In this document: positions 46,157 to 57,884 of the stretch, in pieces
Layout of the letters: each line of letters begins with the position of its first letter
How positions within the stretch are numbered: the stretch's first letter is position 1
Assembly (NCBI GenBank): GCA_964036665.1
Contig: OZ038531.1
Span: 5,332,168-5,396,167, forward strand
Reading direction: 5' to 3'
Length of the DNA stretch: 64,000 nt
Source of the DNA: Gordius sp. MW1
Lineage: Eukaryota > Nematomorpha > Gordioida > Gordea > Gordiidae
Position numbers and translations under genes: made by a program
The notes under the pieces: model-generated
Databases searched by the model: none
Told to the model about the DNA's origin: nothing
Seen by the model: only the letters and a program-made list of their open reading frames with translations

Positions 46157-46412
46157 ATGCAGAAATATAAAACAACGGCTAACATCGACGCTTTTATAAC
46201 ACAATTTGAGCTATTCCTAAGGAGCAATAAGACGGAGACAGATGAACAAAAAGCAGCTCTATTATTAACCAGCCTTGATGGGGAGGCATTCCAATTAATA
46301 CTAGAGGATTATAGACCGCAAGAGTTCACAGGAATTACATATGAAGAAGCTAAAAATCGGTTAAAAAATTATTCCAAAGGAATTCATGCGCGAGGGCAAA
46401 GAGGGATCAAAG
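46157..46412 (+). pseudogene. Gypsy copy C gag, N-terminal fragment
   Basis: MQKYKTTANIDAF through YEEAKNRLKN, then out of frame (one A short in a run). It stops where the TRIM-like element was inserted. The primer binding site TGGCGACGTAAAGGA precedes it at 46127. The remainder resumes at 48906. Confidence 0.92.
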
Positions 46413-46417
46413 GTCCG

Positions 46418-48900
46418 TATCGTATCCGGAGATGCGAAGATGAAGATATCTTCCCACACCCCCCCCTCATCTCATCAGAGGTCAGATTTGTTAGGAATTT
46501 TCTGCCCGAACCCGGCCCGGTTCAATTCTCTAACTTTATTGCCCGCCCGAACCCTTCTGGTGTCCGCCCGAGCCCGCCCGAAACATTAATGCTGCCTAAA
46601 ATGCCCGGCCCGAAATATTAAATTTGCCTGTTAGGCCCGAAATTTTGCGACCTAAAATTCTTTTAATATTTAAAAGTCGAATGATTTTTTCAAATGAAAC
46701 TTTTGTAATTTAATTTTAATCCTAATTGGTCAAAAAAACGTAGTATCTGGTCTTTCTAAAATATTTGAGCTTAGCGATGAGTGATAAGGGAATAATAAAG
46801 GCGAATTTGGAGAAGCCTTGTTAAATCATTTGTTAAAAAATTATGAAATTAGAATGAAATTTAACACTTTCAGGCGTTGTATCGATTTGGGCCTGACGAT
46901 TTTGTATTATACTAGTATAGACGGCACATGCGAATTACGAACAATGAAAGGGCTGCATAAATATAAATATTTTAATCCTTTCCATAACCTAGCTAGGACT
47001 TGATGGAAATAAAGGGGTTCTGGCAAAAATTGTAAAAATAACTTGGGGACGGATGGCGATTTTTTAGCATTTTCATATGCAATTTAATGAAAAGTAACAA
47101 AAAAATACACTATCTAAAAAATCTCATTAAGCCCGAATTGCCCGAATCCTATCTTCTTCGTGCCCGCCCGAGCCCGCCCGAAAATAAAAATTTAGGACAG
47201 TTGCCCGACCCGGCCCACGGGCCGGGCCTGTTCGGGCAGCGGGCCGGGCAATCTGATCTCTGCATCTCATCTTATTCAAAAATTAAAGTTAAGAGTTCAA
47301 CACGCGGTACAACTCTTTTGATCTTACACGTTGTACACTCATAGCGTAGACCATTATTCTTTTACATTTAATTCCTAGTACGCGTATGTTACCCCCCCCC
47401 CCCCCCCCCCCGACGCGCTTATAAGTTTGTGTTATTTATTTCTGACACACAATATAATTTTTCTACGTGATGAAATAAAAGAAAGAAAAATGTAGCCAGA
47501 AACCAATTAATAGTATTATCGCGGAATATTTAGTTTAACGCGGAATATTTAGTTTAACGCGGAATGTTAAAATTAAATAAATTATTGTTAATACTCGGAC
47601 GTTGTCGTGAAAGAAAATTGGACTTAGAGATTGCTAAATAAGTCCTTTTTAGACTTATAAATGGTGTCAGAAAAGGTGGATCAATTGAACCTTCGGCAAC
47701 CAACCCTCAAAAAGCAAATACCCATCCTGATTCCGAGTGTCAACCCTCAAAAAGGAAATACCCATCAGTACAACAAAAGTTCTAGGAAATACCCATCAGT
47801 GTAACAAAAATTCTGCAATATTCCACAGAGGATTCAAATATAAAATTCGTCATGCGGAATTCTTCGAACGAATGAAAATCCCGAAACTGATTTAAATCAA
47901 AATATCAATTATGCAGAATCATCCCTAACAAATTCTCAAGGACTAAATTCGTCATATTTGGTAAGATAGAATCCAACGAAAAAGATACACTTATTAAACA
48001 CATATATAAATTATAAAATTAACGAATAAACAAAACACATTTACTTTATACACATATATTAATCATATGAAAATTATATCGTTAACCAATATTTAAACCC
48101 CCCCCCCCCGCAGTTTCTTTGACTATTATTTGACAGTCTGCGCGTGGGCAAGAAAGGATAATTTTCAAGATGGCAATTTACACTCTATATTAATTATAAG
48201 TTTCAAGGCTGTTGCTAGGTGAGTCACAGAGCTGGAAGAAAAATCCGTTAGCCATGACGTTGCCTTTTTATCACTGATTTTTACATATATCAGTCGTCGT
48301 GTGAGCAAAGGCCAGAGTTGGTATTCGATGCCAGATGTTTGAGACTTATAATGTTAATAACGCCGCCTTGATAGTTACACTCAACAACATGGAACTCTTA
48401 GAACTCTATCGAAAATACATTAAGTCTTCGACTTTTCAATAAAAGGGAAAGGTATCGTATCCGGAGATACGAAGATGAAGATATCTTCCCACACCCCCCC
48501 CCCCCCCCCCCATCTCATCTTATTCAAAAATTAAAGTTAAGAGTTCAACACGCGGTACAACTCTTTTGATCTTACACGTTGTACACTCATAGCGTAGACC
48601 ATTATTCTTTTACATTTAATTCCTAGTACGCGTATGTTACCCCCCCCCTCCCCCGACGCTCTTATAAGTTTGTGTTATTTATTTCTGACACACAATATTA
48701 TTTTTCTACGTGATGAAATAAAAGAAAGAAAAATGTAGCCAGAAACCAATTAATAGTATCATCGAGTATTTAGTTTAACGCGGAATATTTAGTTTAACGC
48801 GGAATGTTAAAATTAAATAAATTATTATTAATACTCGGACGTTGTCGTGAAAGAAAATTTGAGTTAGAGATTGCTAAATAAGTCCTTTTTAGACTTATAA
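46418..48900 (+). mobile_element. Small non-autonomous LTR element (TRIM/LARD-like) in gypsy copy C
   Basis: Flanked by the 5-bp duplication GTCCG (46413-46417 and 48901-48905) of the gag sequence it split. LTRs begin TATCGTATCCGG and end AGACTTATAA. Left LTR 46418-47660 (interrupted by a hAT), right LTR 48453-48900 (448 bp). TGGTGTCAGAAAAGG just after the left LTR is the likely primer site, and AAAAGGGAAAGG before the right LTR the polypurine tract. The interior (47661-48452) is only about 0.8 kb and has no protein, so it would depend on another element. Long C tracts lie in both LTRs. Confidence 0.88.
46476..47262. mobile_element. Non-autonomous hAT, GCCCGCCCG word family, complete
   Basis: Inverted ends CAGAGGTCAGATTTG / CAATCTGATCTCTG, with the 8-bp duplication CATCTCAT (46468-46475 and 47263-47270), confirmed by the uninterrupted right LTR (CCATCTCATCTTATTC near 48510). 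GCCCGCCCG and CGGGCCGGGC words crowd both ends; the middle is AT-rich and shared with 25076-26372. No transposase. Confidence 0.93.
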
Positions 48901-48905
48901 GTCCG

Positions 48906-51900
48906 ACAAGGCCAGGGAGAGACGATAGACACGTACGCTAATAGACTCAAGGCCGGAGCTAACAGCTGCTACTTCGGAAACGAAGAATTGCAGAACAGAA
49001 TCGTCGACCAATTCATTATAGGATTGCGCGATAGAAGCTTACAGGCGAGACTGTTGGCAGAAAATGACATCAAATGGGACCGCTTACGCGAGCTGGCGTT
49101 AACGGCCGAGGCGATAAACGGGGGGCTAAGCACTTTGCAAGACGGGTCAGAAGAGGCGTGGAGCGTAGTGGCGGGACGAGAAGCGTGGCCTGGGCCGGTC
49201 CGAATTCCCAGGTTAAAACATGCTTTAGATGTGTTAACTGTAGATATATATATTAATAACGAATTATTCCAATGCATCTTCGATACCGGCGCCACGGTAT
49301 CGATAATACCGGCGCAAAGATGGGCGAAGGAGATCCCACGCAACAAAGAGCCCGTCCCGACGGTGTACGCGTACGGCCACGAGGAAATAAAGATCGTAGC
49401 CAAGGTGCAAGCTGATGTCCGAATGGGGGACACGAGAAAACAGCTGTCGTTATTAATAGCAGACGTAGCTGGGCCGCCGTTGTGTGGGATCGATTGGATC
49501 CAAGAATTTGAGCCCGAAATTTGACGACGAATTCGTTGGAACTCCAGAGCTGCGGCGGAGCGGTTCGCGGTAAATTACGTAGAAAGACCGAAGGATTCCA
49601 AGTCCGCGATCAAGCACGTGATGAAGCAATGGGAGGGCCAGCTAAACGAATTTTCAAAAGCAGTCAAGGGAATAACGGTGGAAGTACCGTTAAAAGAGGG
49701 CATAGATCCCGTATTTATCCCCGCACGAAGGGTGCCGATGGCGTGGAAGAAAGAAGTAGAAGAAGAGCTGGACAAATGGGTCAGAGACGGGGTGATAGAA
49801 CCGATCGATTTCTCAAGATGGGCCAGTCCAGTAGTACCCGTGAAAAAAAGCGATGGGACTCTTCGTTTATGTATTGATTACCGGTTTACTATAAACAAAT
49901 ACGCTCAAGGATTGTTGTACCCCTTACCCAAAATCGACGATTTGTTAAATAAACTCGATAACGCGTGTTGTTTTACTAAGCTGGACCTAACGAAAGCATA
50001 CTTACAACTCGAATTAGGTCCAGAAACGAGCCAACGATTGACTATCTCCACGCACAAGGGCCTATTTAAAGTTAACCGAATGCCTTTTGGCTTAAATTGC
50101 GCCGCGGCGATTTTCCAAAAAACAATGATCAGATATTAGGAGGCATGGAGGGGGTAGCGGTATACATTGATGATATACTAATCTCGGGGGAAACGGAAGA
50201 AATCCACAACGAGTGGTTACTCAAAGTACTAGAAACGTTACAAAAATGGGGTTTCGTGCCAAACATTTCCAAGAGCATCTTGTGGGCGAAGGAAGTAACA
50301 TTTTTGGGATATGTAATAAGTAACAAGGGAATTCAAATCAACGACAATAAAGCCGAACTGGTCAAGCAGTGGAAAAATTTAACAAACAAAAATGAAATAA
50401 AATCGTTCCTGGGGTTAACAGCATATTTTTTAAAGTTTATTAAGGACTACGCCAAAATCGTGCACCCGATTCAGAAACTCATGAAAAAAACGTGCTGTAC
50501 CACTGGGGTCGAGAACAACAAGACGCATTCGAAGCCATCAAGTCCGCGCTTACTAAAGCCCCCGTACTGGCATACTTTAATGGAGATTGGGAGATTGGCC
50601 TGGTCGTAGACGCCTCTGGTACAGGGTTAGGGGCCATCTTACAGCAACGAGCACCAGGGGAGAATTGGAGAGTGGTGGCCTATGCTTCAAGAGCGTTAAA
50701 CGATAGCGAAAGCCGGTATTCGACGATCGAACCAGGGGCCCTTGCGGTGGTTTATGGACTAAAAAAGTTCAATGAATATATACAAGGACGAAGCGTTACA
50801 ATCATGACGGATCATAGACCCCTAGTATATATATTCGATCAGAGCAAAAGGGGCAAGGAACAATGGTCACCACGTCTAACTAGGTGGGCGCTCATGGTAT
50901 CAGGCGACACGACCAAGTTTGTGTACAACAAGGGATCCGAAAACGCGGCAGATTTCTTGTCTATAAAACCGAATGAAAACGCGTATCAGGTTAGCGAAGA
51001 AATGCCAGAAGACTCGACGAATCCGTTTATATCATTGGACGTAGTAAGACAACACACCTTGGTCGACCCGGGGCTGCGACAATTAAAAGAGTGGATTAGA
51101 GGTAAACAAAACACAATGGTCGCGTATGGGCTAAAACGCTCCTACGAAAAACACCTGCCAAAGTTACACGAAGCCAAAAGCATAATATTTTACAAAGGAC
51201 GACGAATATTAATTCCGGCTAAGTTACGAGGAGCGGTACTCCAAAGATTACATAGGGGCCACGTGGGTATCAAGCGGATGCAAGAAGTGGCGGGGCAGTA
51301 TATATGGTGGCCTACTCTCGACGATGACTTATTGAGCGTAGCGAAAGGGTGCCGGAATTGCAATTACACTGCCGCGGCGGCGAAGAAGGCACCGTTGATT
51401 GTAGGTCAACCTAGCCATAAACCGTGGGTTCAAGTACATATCGATATCAAGGGTCCTCTCAAGGGTAAGTCATACCTGGTGATGGTGGACAATAGCTCGA
51501 AATGGGTAGAAGTGTTTAAATTAGAAGACACCACAACGACTACCATTATAAAAAAACTTGCCGAAACGTTTGCTAGATTTGGAAATCCGCCATGGTTAAT
51601 ATCAGATAACGGCTCTCAATTCAAAGGGCAGGAATTACAGAATTTTTGCAAGATGAGAGGGATTAATCAGCGATGGACAGCTCCTTACCATCCTGCGTCT
51701 AACGGTCTGGCAGAAAGATATGTACGATTAATTAAAGAAGCCATTATTGGAAACGAGTCGGAGGTAAGGCTAAGTAGATTTTTAGAAAACTACAGATCTA
51801 CAAAACACCCCACAACCAATAAAAGCCCAGCAGAGGTGATGCTAAAAAGGCGTATGCGAACCGAATGGGAGGTATTGAGGGAAACCGTACCACAACAATG

Positions 51901-52339
51901 GGTAGAGACCTGGAACCCGCGGATGTTCAACGTAGGAGACTTGGTTTGGGTACGTATGTTTTTAGGACCAAGCAAATGGGTAGAAGGCACGATAAAAGCC
52001 AAGCACGGTAGTCGGTCCTACGATGTATGGGCACAGGGAAGAAAACACCACCGACACGTGGATCAAGTAAGGAAACGGAAAATCTTAGATTGGACCACAC
52101 TGGGACAAGAGAACGGGTGGCCGCAAAGGATATCATCAGAAAGGAAAGCGGGAACAAGTACTATAAGGGAACAAATGGAAAACCAGTCAGGAACGCCCAG
52201 AGAAGAACCTAGAAGGGAACAAATTCAAAAACAGTCAGGAACGCCTAGAGAAGAACCTAGATACCCGCAGCGTAGTCGGAAACTGCCAGCATTCCTTAAG
52301 GATTTTGTCTGTGAAAAGGGGGGAACTGTAGATAGGTAA
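48906..52339 (+). pseudogene. Gypsy copy C gag-pol, main part
   Basis: The best-preserved pol here. Gag C-part and protease are open at 48988-49524, with FDTGATVSIIPAQRW (catalytic DTG) at 49280. A TGA at 49522 then falls where copy A reads Trp. RT runs 49618-50139 (LDLTKAYLQLELG, MPFGLNCAAA), slips near 50127, and has YIDDILIS at 50165. After a slip near 50490, 50492-52339 is one frame of 615 residues: RNase H VVDASGTGLGAIL, TDHRPLVYIF; integrase finger HRGHVG..CRNC, catalytic Asp of HIDIKGPLKG, ISDNGSQF, and Glu of NGLAERYVR; then a tail ending CEKGGTVDR. It stops inside LTR 5. Few breaks, so relatively young but not intact. Confidence 0.94.
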
Positions 52340-52519
52340 TTGGAGTGCGAAGTGCCTCAGAGGATATGTTATTTACCGATGTGTTGTCAATCAAATTATC
52401 GTTAATTGGTTATATACGGAATGTATTATATACGTTGGATATACACGTTTTTACTCACTTTCTATTATTGTATCGCTTCGAAACCTGTCTGTAGTAAATA
52501 AAGATCCCCAACTCCAATA
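52327..52519 (+). repeat. Gypsy copy C 3' LTR (LTR 5)
   Basis: 193 bp, TGTAGATAGG..AACTCCAATA, followed by the ATTTC duplication. Contains TATTATATACG and AATAAA as in the other LTRs. Uninterrupted, so it defines the insertion site in LTR 4. Confidence 0.93.
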
Positions 52520-52524
52520 ATTTC

Positions 52525-53353
52525 ATTTTCAAGAGCTACAAATTTTTAGTTAAATATGGTAAGATTTGTGTAAAAAACGGAATTTTTCATGTTTTCTGAA
52601 GGTCAATTTTTTCCATTTCCTAATTATCTCTATTAAAATCTTATAGACCACTGATTAATCTACAAGGCTAGATTATTCTTTTTTATATTTCTTTTATATT
52701 TAAATTTATCTGTGCAACCTGAACCCCTTCCCCTAATAAAAATTCCCTTCATTTTTTCCATGGAAAATGTAGTATAGCAGTATTTTAAAAAAGGCTAAAG
52801 TGGTTGAGACTTTGCTAACTTAGGGTCTGTTTTTTGAAGCATACTAAAAAAATATATAATTTTGGCCGACGTTTGGTTTTATTTTTTAGGGTAAAATTAG
52901 TGCTTTTCATACAATTTATTATCTTAGATTATGGTTTCATTATAGGTGAACTTTGATATTTTGTCCTTGACGATCTTGTGACTAAACTTGCTTGATTATC
53001 AATGTTGAGTGTGATATAATTCAAGTGAATAGGTATTTAAAAATTTCTAGACTGGTTAAGCTGTATTAAATAAAACTAATATATGGTGACACTGATGAGA
53101 TTTGATTAATTGGCATATCTTGTTCAAAAGTAGGTATTTTTTTAATATAAACTTTAATGTTATTATTGCGTTTAATTAAGTAACGATTTTAACCCAAAAA
53201 CTGAAGTTCGGTGGCAAAATTACATAATGACGGCCTTCATTCCTTTCTCAAATGAGGATTTAGAAGAATATATAATTATATATTTACTATAACAAATTTT
53301 ATTTAATAGGCATTTTTTATTAAATGAAACTATAAAAAACTATAAAAATCATA
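52525..53353. other. AT-rich stretch, nothing recognised
   Basis: No gene seen. Confidence 0.4.
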
Positions 53354-55660
53354 TGCGAGGTAAACATTCCAAAATTGCGATAGCGTTGAAATGACAAATA
53401 ATGATTCCGATCTTCTGTTTAATGAAAAAAGTTTCCCTATTGTCAAGGGTATTGGCAGCTATACGGCCCAATTCTTTCAGAAGGGCTTGGGTTTTAGGAC
53501 CTATAGTTTCCAAATACATTGTCTTTCCATCGTTAGTTTTCTACTGCAAAAGTTTTATATATGGAGATCCAAAGAGCATTAATTTTATTGTTTCGATGAC
53601 ATTCCCTTAATTCGTTTGTAAAATGAAGGCATTTATAAGGGTAGTGGTCACTATAGGGGAGAAAAGCAGTGTGGGATTAAGTTCTGCGTATTTAGCGGAC
53701 TTTAATCTTTCAAAATCAACAAGTCTTTGGTTTGAGGGAGCAAAGGCGTCCGGACAAGTGTAGTCCCAAGCTAGGCATAGCCCTTTTGCCCATGGGATGA
53801 GGGTCTGTCCATCAGGTCTCTTCTTGTCGCTAAGGCAAAGACCATTAGGTTCCAATTGGGAGGGAAAGCCCGCCTTTTAATGTCTTCTGTAGAAGAGCAT
53901 TAACAGATGTGTGCCGTAGAAATCTGGCTTTATTAAATTTGCAATGCAGGCCGTGGTGACCTTTTGTACCAACGGATGAGCCACATAAGTTGCATTGATG
54001 AGAGGCAACTATATCATATCTTAGGCGGAGTCCTGTTGCAATCCTGAACTCGTTGTTGGAGAGTTGAAGGTCATGAGTCCGACTTGGGATGGCTTCTAAC
54101 CACTCGTGGCCGGACCTTGATGCAAAACTTCTTAAAGCTGGTAACTCATCCAACGATGCGCCCGATATAAGAGTTTTAAGGGCATGGTCGTAGAGAGGAG
54201 TGTTCCAACTTTTTTGAGAGTTTATGGTAGGGAATGGAGTGTTAGGGTCTGACAAAGAACTCCACATGTCGAGGGCGATTTTGGTGGATGGATCTGGTTG
54301 ATAGATTATTTTTTCGATCATTGGTTTGGCTGAAAGTCGACTCGAGATGAAGGCCGACAAAGCTACTAGAGAGGGTGATCTCAGGCCCAAACCATCATAT
54401 TTTGTGGGGAGGCACGCTTGTTTTTATTGGGACCCTGTAAAGGAAAGGTTTGTGATTTCCTCGACAACATCTTTGAGTTTTTGGTCGAATAAAGATAGAG
54501 CACTGGGATTTAAAAATTATGGATGACCTGAAGATATGATTTATCTGAGGTAAAGAATAGCAGTTTTTAATTAAGAAGAAAGCCTGGTTGGCTGGCAAGT
54601 AAGAAAGGAGGGGTTTGATTTCTACTAGTTTTTGTATTGTCTCTGTTAATAACTTGTTACAAGGGTGTGAGCCACCTATGGGAGATCCTAAGTGCGTTAG
54701 TTTGTTAGGGTGAATATGTTTGAAAGCGTCAAAGTATGGATCTAGGCTTAAAGAATCAGTATTGATTTTGCGAACCTCGGTCTTGATATGATTTAGATGG
54801 AGACCAATTTTTGAGGCTTCGACTTCGAGATATGAGAGGGCTTTGACGTCTTCGGCATTTCCTTTGATGGTACTATCATCTAGGTACCACAAGTTGAGTG
54901 AGAAATTATATTTAAAGTCTAGGTCTTCGGTCAGGTATTTTATACCTAGGCAGAATAGTAGGGGGCCTAGCGGGTCCCCTTGTTGAATGCCGTCACTCGA
55001 TGCAATTATTTTGGAATTAAAGTTGAGCGTAGAAGTAGGAGCGTAGCATGCGTTAAGGAAAATGGAGTACTCGGGGAGGGATTTGTAAGCCTCTGTTAAG
55101 AAGTGTAACCTGTAATCGTGTTAAAGGCGTTTTTAAAGTCAATCTTAACTAGGATCGAATGGTCGGGATGGGCGAGGGCTATGCGGACAGCGTGGGAGGC
55201 GATTTCACAACCACCCTTGACTCCGAAACCTAGTTGGATGGGAGCTAATTGATCTGCAATGTCGGGTTTTACTTGAGCAATAATTAGTTTGCAGCATAGG
55301 CGCCTAAAAATTGAACCCATGGCAATTGGACGAAGTCCACCATCAGGTTTGGTAAGTATCAAGGTGGCCCCCAAAAAATAGGGAGAGATCGCGTCAGGTA
55401 CTAAGCCTTTAATAACCTGGTTAAGGAAGATTGCTAGGGTGGATGTGAAGAGGCCAGACCTGTCAATGTGAGGTCTTGTTAATTCTATTAAATGTGAAGC
55501 CCGGAAACCGTCTTAACCAGAACCTACTGAGGATTTTTTAAAAGAACCGATAGCCTCGAGAATTTCAGGCGATGTGAAGAACTTGAAGGGGGAGTTGATT
55601 GTAGGTGGAAATTGGGAGCAATTTCTTTCAGGGTGTATGTCATCGAATTCGGTGACAAAA
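53354..55660 (-). pseudogene. RLE-bearing non-LTR retrotransposon, 5'-truncated
   Basis: Minus strand, in order: RT N-part IGSFKKSSVGSG-stop-DGFRASHLIE near 55500 (a TAA in the conserved GPDG block), GATLILTKPDGGLRPIAMGS at 55370, LVKIDFKNAFNT (first catalytic Asp) at 55145, GIQQGDPLGPLLF after a frame change near 55105, WYLDDSTI (catalytic YLDD) at 54888, and the thumb. Then SGHEWLEAIPSR near 54108, CNLCGSSVGTKGHHGLHC (C-x2-C-x8-H-x4-C knuckle) near 53982, KRPDGQTLIPWAKG..WDYTCPD (endonuclease core) near 53815, and a tail ETIGPKTQALLKELGRIAAN near 53495. Knuckle plus PD-D endonuclease after RT mark the R2/R4/NeSL/Hero class; clade undecided. Confidence 0.9.
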
Positions 55661-56199
55661 GTGACATTTTAACTACTGTCATATAGACAAGTTTTCCTAT
55701 TTCATTTAATTTATCTTTAATGAAATATATGTTACATATTCATATATCTTAACCTTTATTATTTAAATATATAAACTCGATCATTGGTTACCTATTCATA
55801 CAACTTAACCTTTTTTATTCGAGCATTCACAACCCTCACTATTCATATACACTTCCACGCAAAATGTGGAAAGCTGGAAATACGGAAAACTAATCAAATG
55901 CATTGGCAATTTCGCAGAATATGTGTCAAAAGAACTAAAACCAATATGCATGTTTTGACAATTTAGTACTTTATGTGTGATCACAAATAGTGTTCATATG
56001 TATAATTGTATTAAGTATTATATATATTTAAACTCATCTATATATTTATAGGTTAATGAGCATTAAATATATAAATTTACACTAATATAAGCACAATATA
56101 TGATATTATTATAGATTTGTACCTCTATACATAGCTACTTATGCAGACACTTTAATAAATAATATTTTTAGTTGATTTGTAAATACAAATAAGTTTGAA

Positions 56200-57170
56200 A
56201 TGTGTTGCTTTATTACTTGAAACTGAAAGTATCTATTTAAATCAGAATTTGTTAGCACTTCAAATGCAAAAACATAATTATGTCAAGCTTATTAATTGAA
56301 GGTAACTATCAAAAATAAAATGTTTAGCATTTTAAAAGCAAAAATTTAATTGTGTCGAGCAGCAATCATTTTTCACATATTTATATGTTGTTTATTACCT
56401 GAGGGGATCTATCTAAATAAAATGTGTTAGTATTCTGAAAGCAAAAACCTAATTATGTCAAGCAACAATCATTTTCACAAACTTATATATTTTATATTAC
56501 TTGAAGGAAAATATCTAAATCAAAATAATAAAAACCAATTAAATGCTTTGACCATTTATCACCTTATGTGTGATCACAAATAATATTCATATGTATAATT
56601 ATATTAAGGTATTATATATATTTATACTTATGTATATATTTATATTTACACCTATATAGCTACTTAAAGACACTTTAATAAATAAATAAATTGTTATAGA
56701 TGTAATATGTACGTATTATATAAGATTTTTAATTGAAATGCACAAATAAGTTTGAAATATGTTGCTTTATTACATGAAGAAATCTATCTAAATAAAAATT
56801 TGTTAACATTTTAATAACAAAAACTTAATTATGTCAAACTTATTAATTGAAGATAACTATCTAAATCAAAATATTTAGCATTTTAAAAGCAAATCCTAAT
56901 TATGTCAAGCAACAATCATTTTTCACAAACTTATATGCTGTTTTATTACTTGCAGAGAACTATCTAAATCAAAATTCTTAGGATTTTAAAAGCAAAAACC
57001 TAATTATGTCAAGCAACAATCATTTTTCACAAGTCTATATGTTTTTAATTATTTAAAGGGAACTATCTAAATTTAGATTTTTAGCATTTAAAAGCAAAAG
57101 CCTAATTATGTCAAGCAACAATCATTTTTCACAGACTTATATGTTGTTTTATTACTTAAAAAGAGAGACA
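56200..57170. repeat. Satellite-like array, about 105-bp units, irregular
   Basis: AATTATGTCAAGCAACAATCATTTTTCAC or a variant occurs near 56277, 56350, 56452, 56826, 56899, 57001 and 57105, with AACTATCTAAATCAAAAT between. Unit spacing is about 73-105 bp, with a larger gap at 56500-56820 that repeats the earlier block (TTATGTGTGATCACAAATA occurs at 55971 and 56571). It lies inside the 5' LTR of the element above. Confidence 0.8.
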
Positions 57171-57179
57171 CAGGGACTA

Positions 57180-57884
57180 GGCTGGAAGGTAGACCTTAAA
57201 AATTTTAGAATCTAGAAATTAAAAAAAACCTTACAGATGGTAAGTTCTGCCATTTTAATATTAAATTTGGGATAATGTATCTCCCAAAAGTATTCGGGAG
57301 ACCTAAAAACTTTAAAATCTATACATGAAAAACTAATTTACTAGATAGTAAGTTCTATATATACATTACATAAATATTATTTAATAGATTATAATTATGT
57401 ATATTTATATATATAAGTATAAATAAATTTGCATAGCATTATATATATAATTCCTATATGTACAAGTAAATATATATAATAAACAGAAATATTTATAGTA
57501 TTTCAATACAATATGGCTATTTTATAAAAAGTCATAAAAATAAATATAGTACTTTTAAACTATCCTTAATATAAATGTATATATAAATATAATACTCTAA
57601 CATTATTATTTATATTATGAATATGTATGTATATCTATAATTATTCACATATACTGTCTTTATATAATTGTAAATGTAAATATGTAGTGCATATATACTT
57701 TTGAATACATAGATGGGTTTAAATATATGTAATAACGATAGAATTATGGTATATTATAATGTATGTAATATACAGCACATATTTATATATTATATATATT
57801 GTATATATTTATTTATGTAATTAACTCTTTTTAATTTGATATTTTAGATCATATATCTAGTTTGTATGTACTTTCGTTATTATC
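57180..57884. other. Very AT-rich stretch, TATATA-rich
   Basis: No gene; low-complexity TATATAT and ATTTATATATA runs. Confidence 0.5.

Noticed and set aside
47520..47560. TTTAACGCGGAATATTTAG tandem pair as a regulatory operator
   Set aside because: It occurs identically in both LTRs of the TRIM-like element, so it is LTR sequence; a regulatory role cannot be shown.
56200..57170. CRISPR-like array
   Set aside because: The genome is eukaryotic, units are irregular, and spacers are themselves repeated; it is a satellite.
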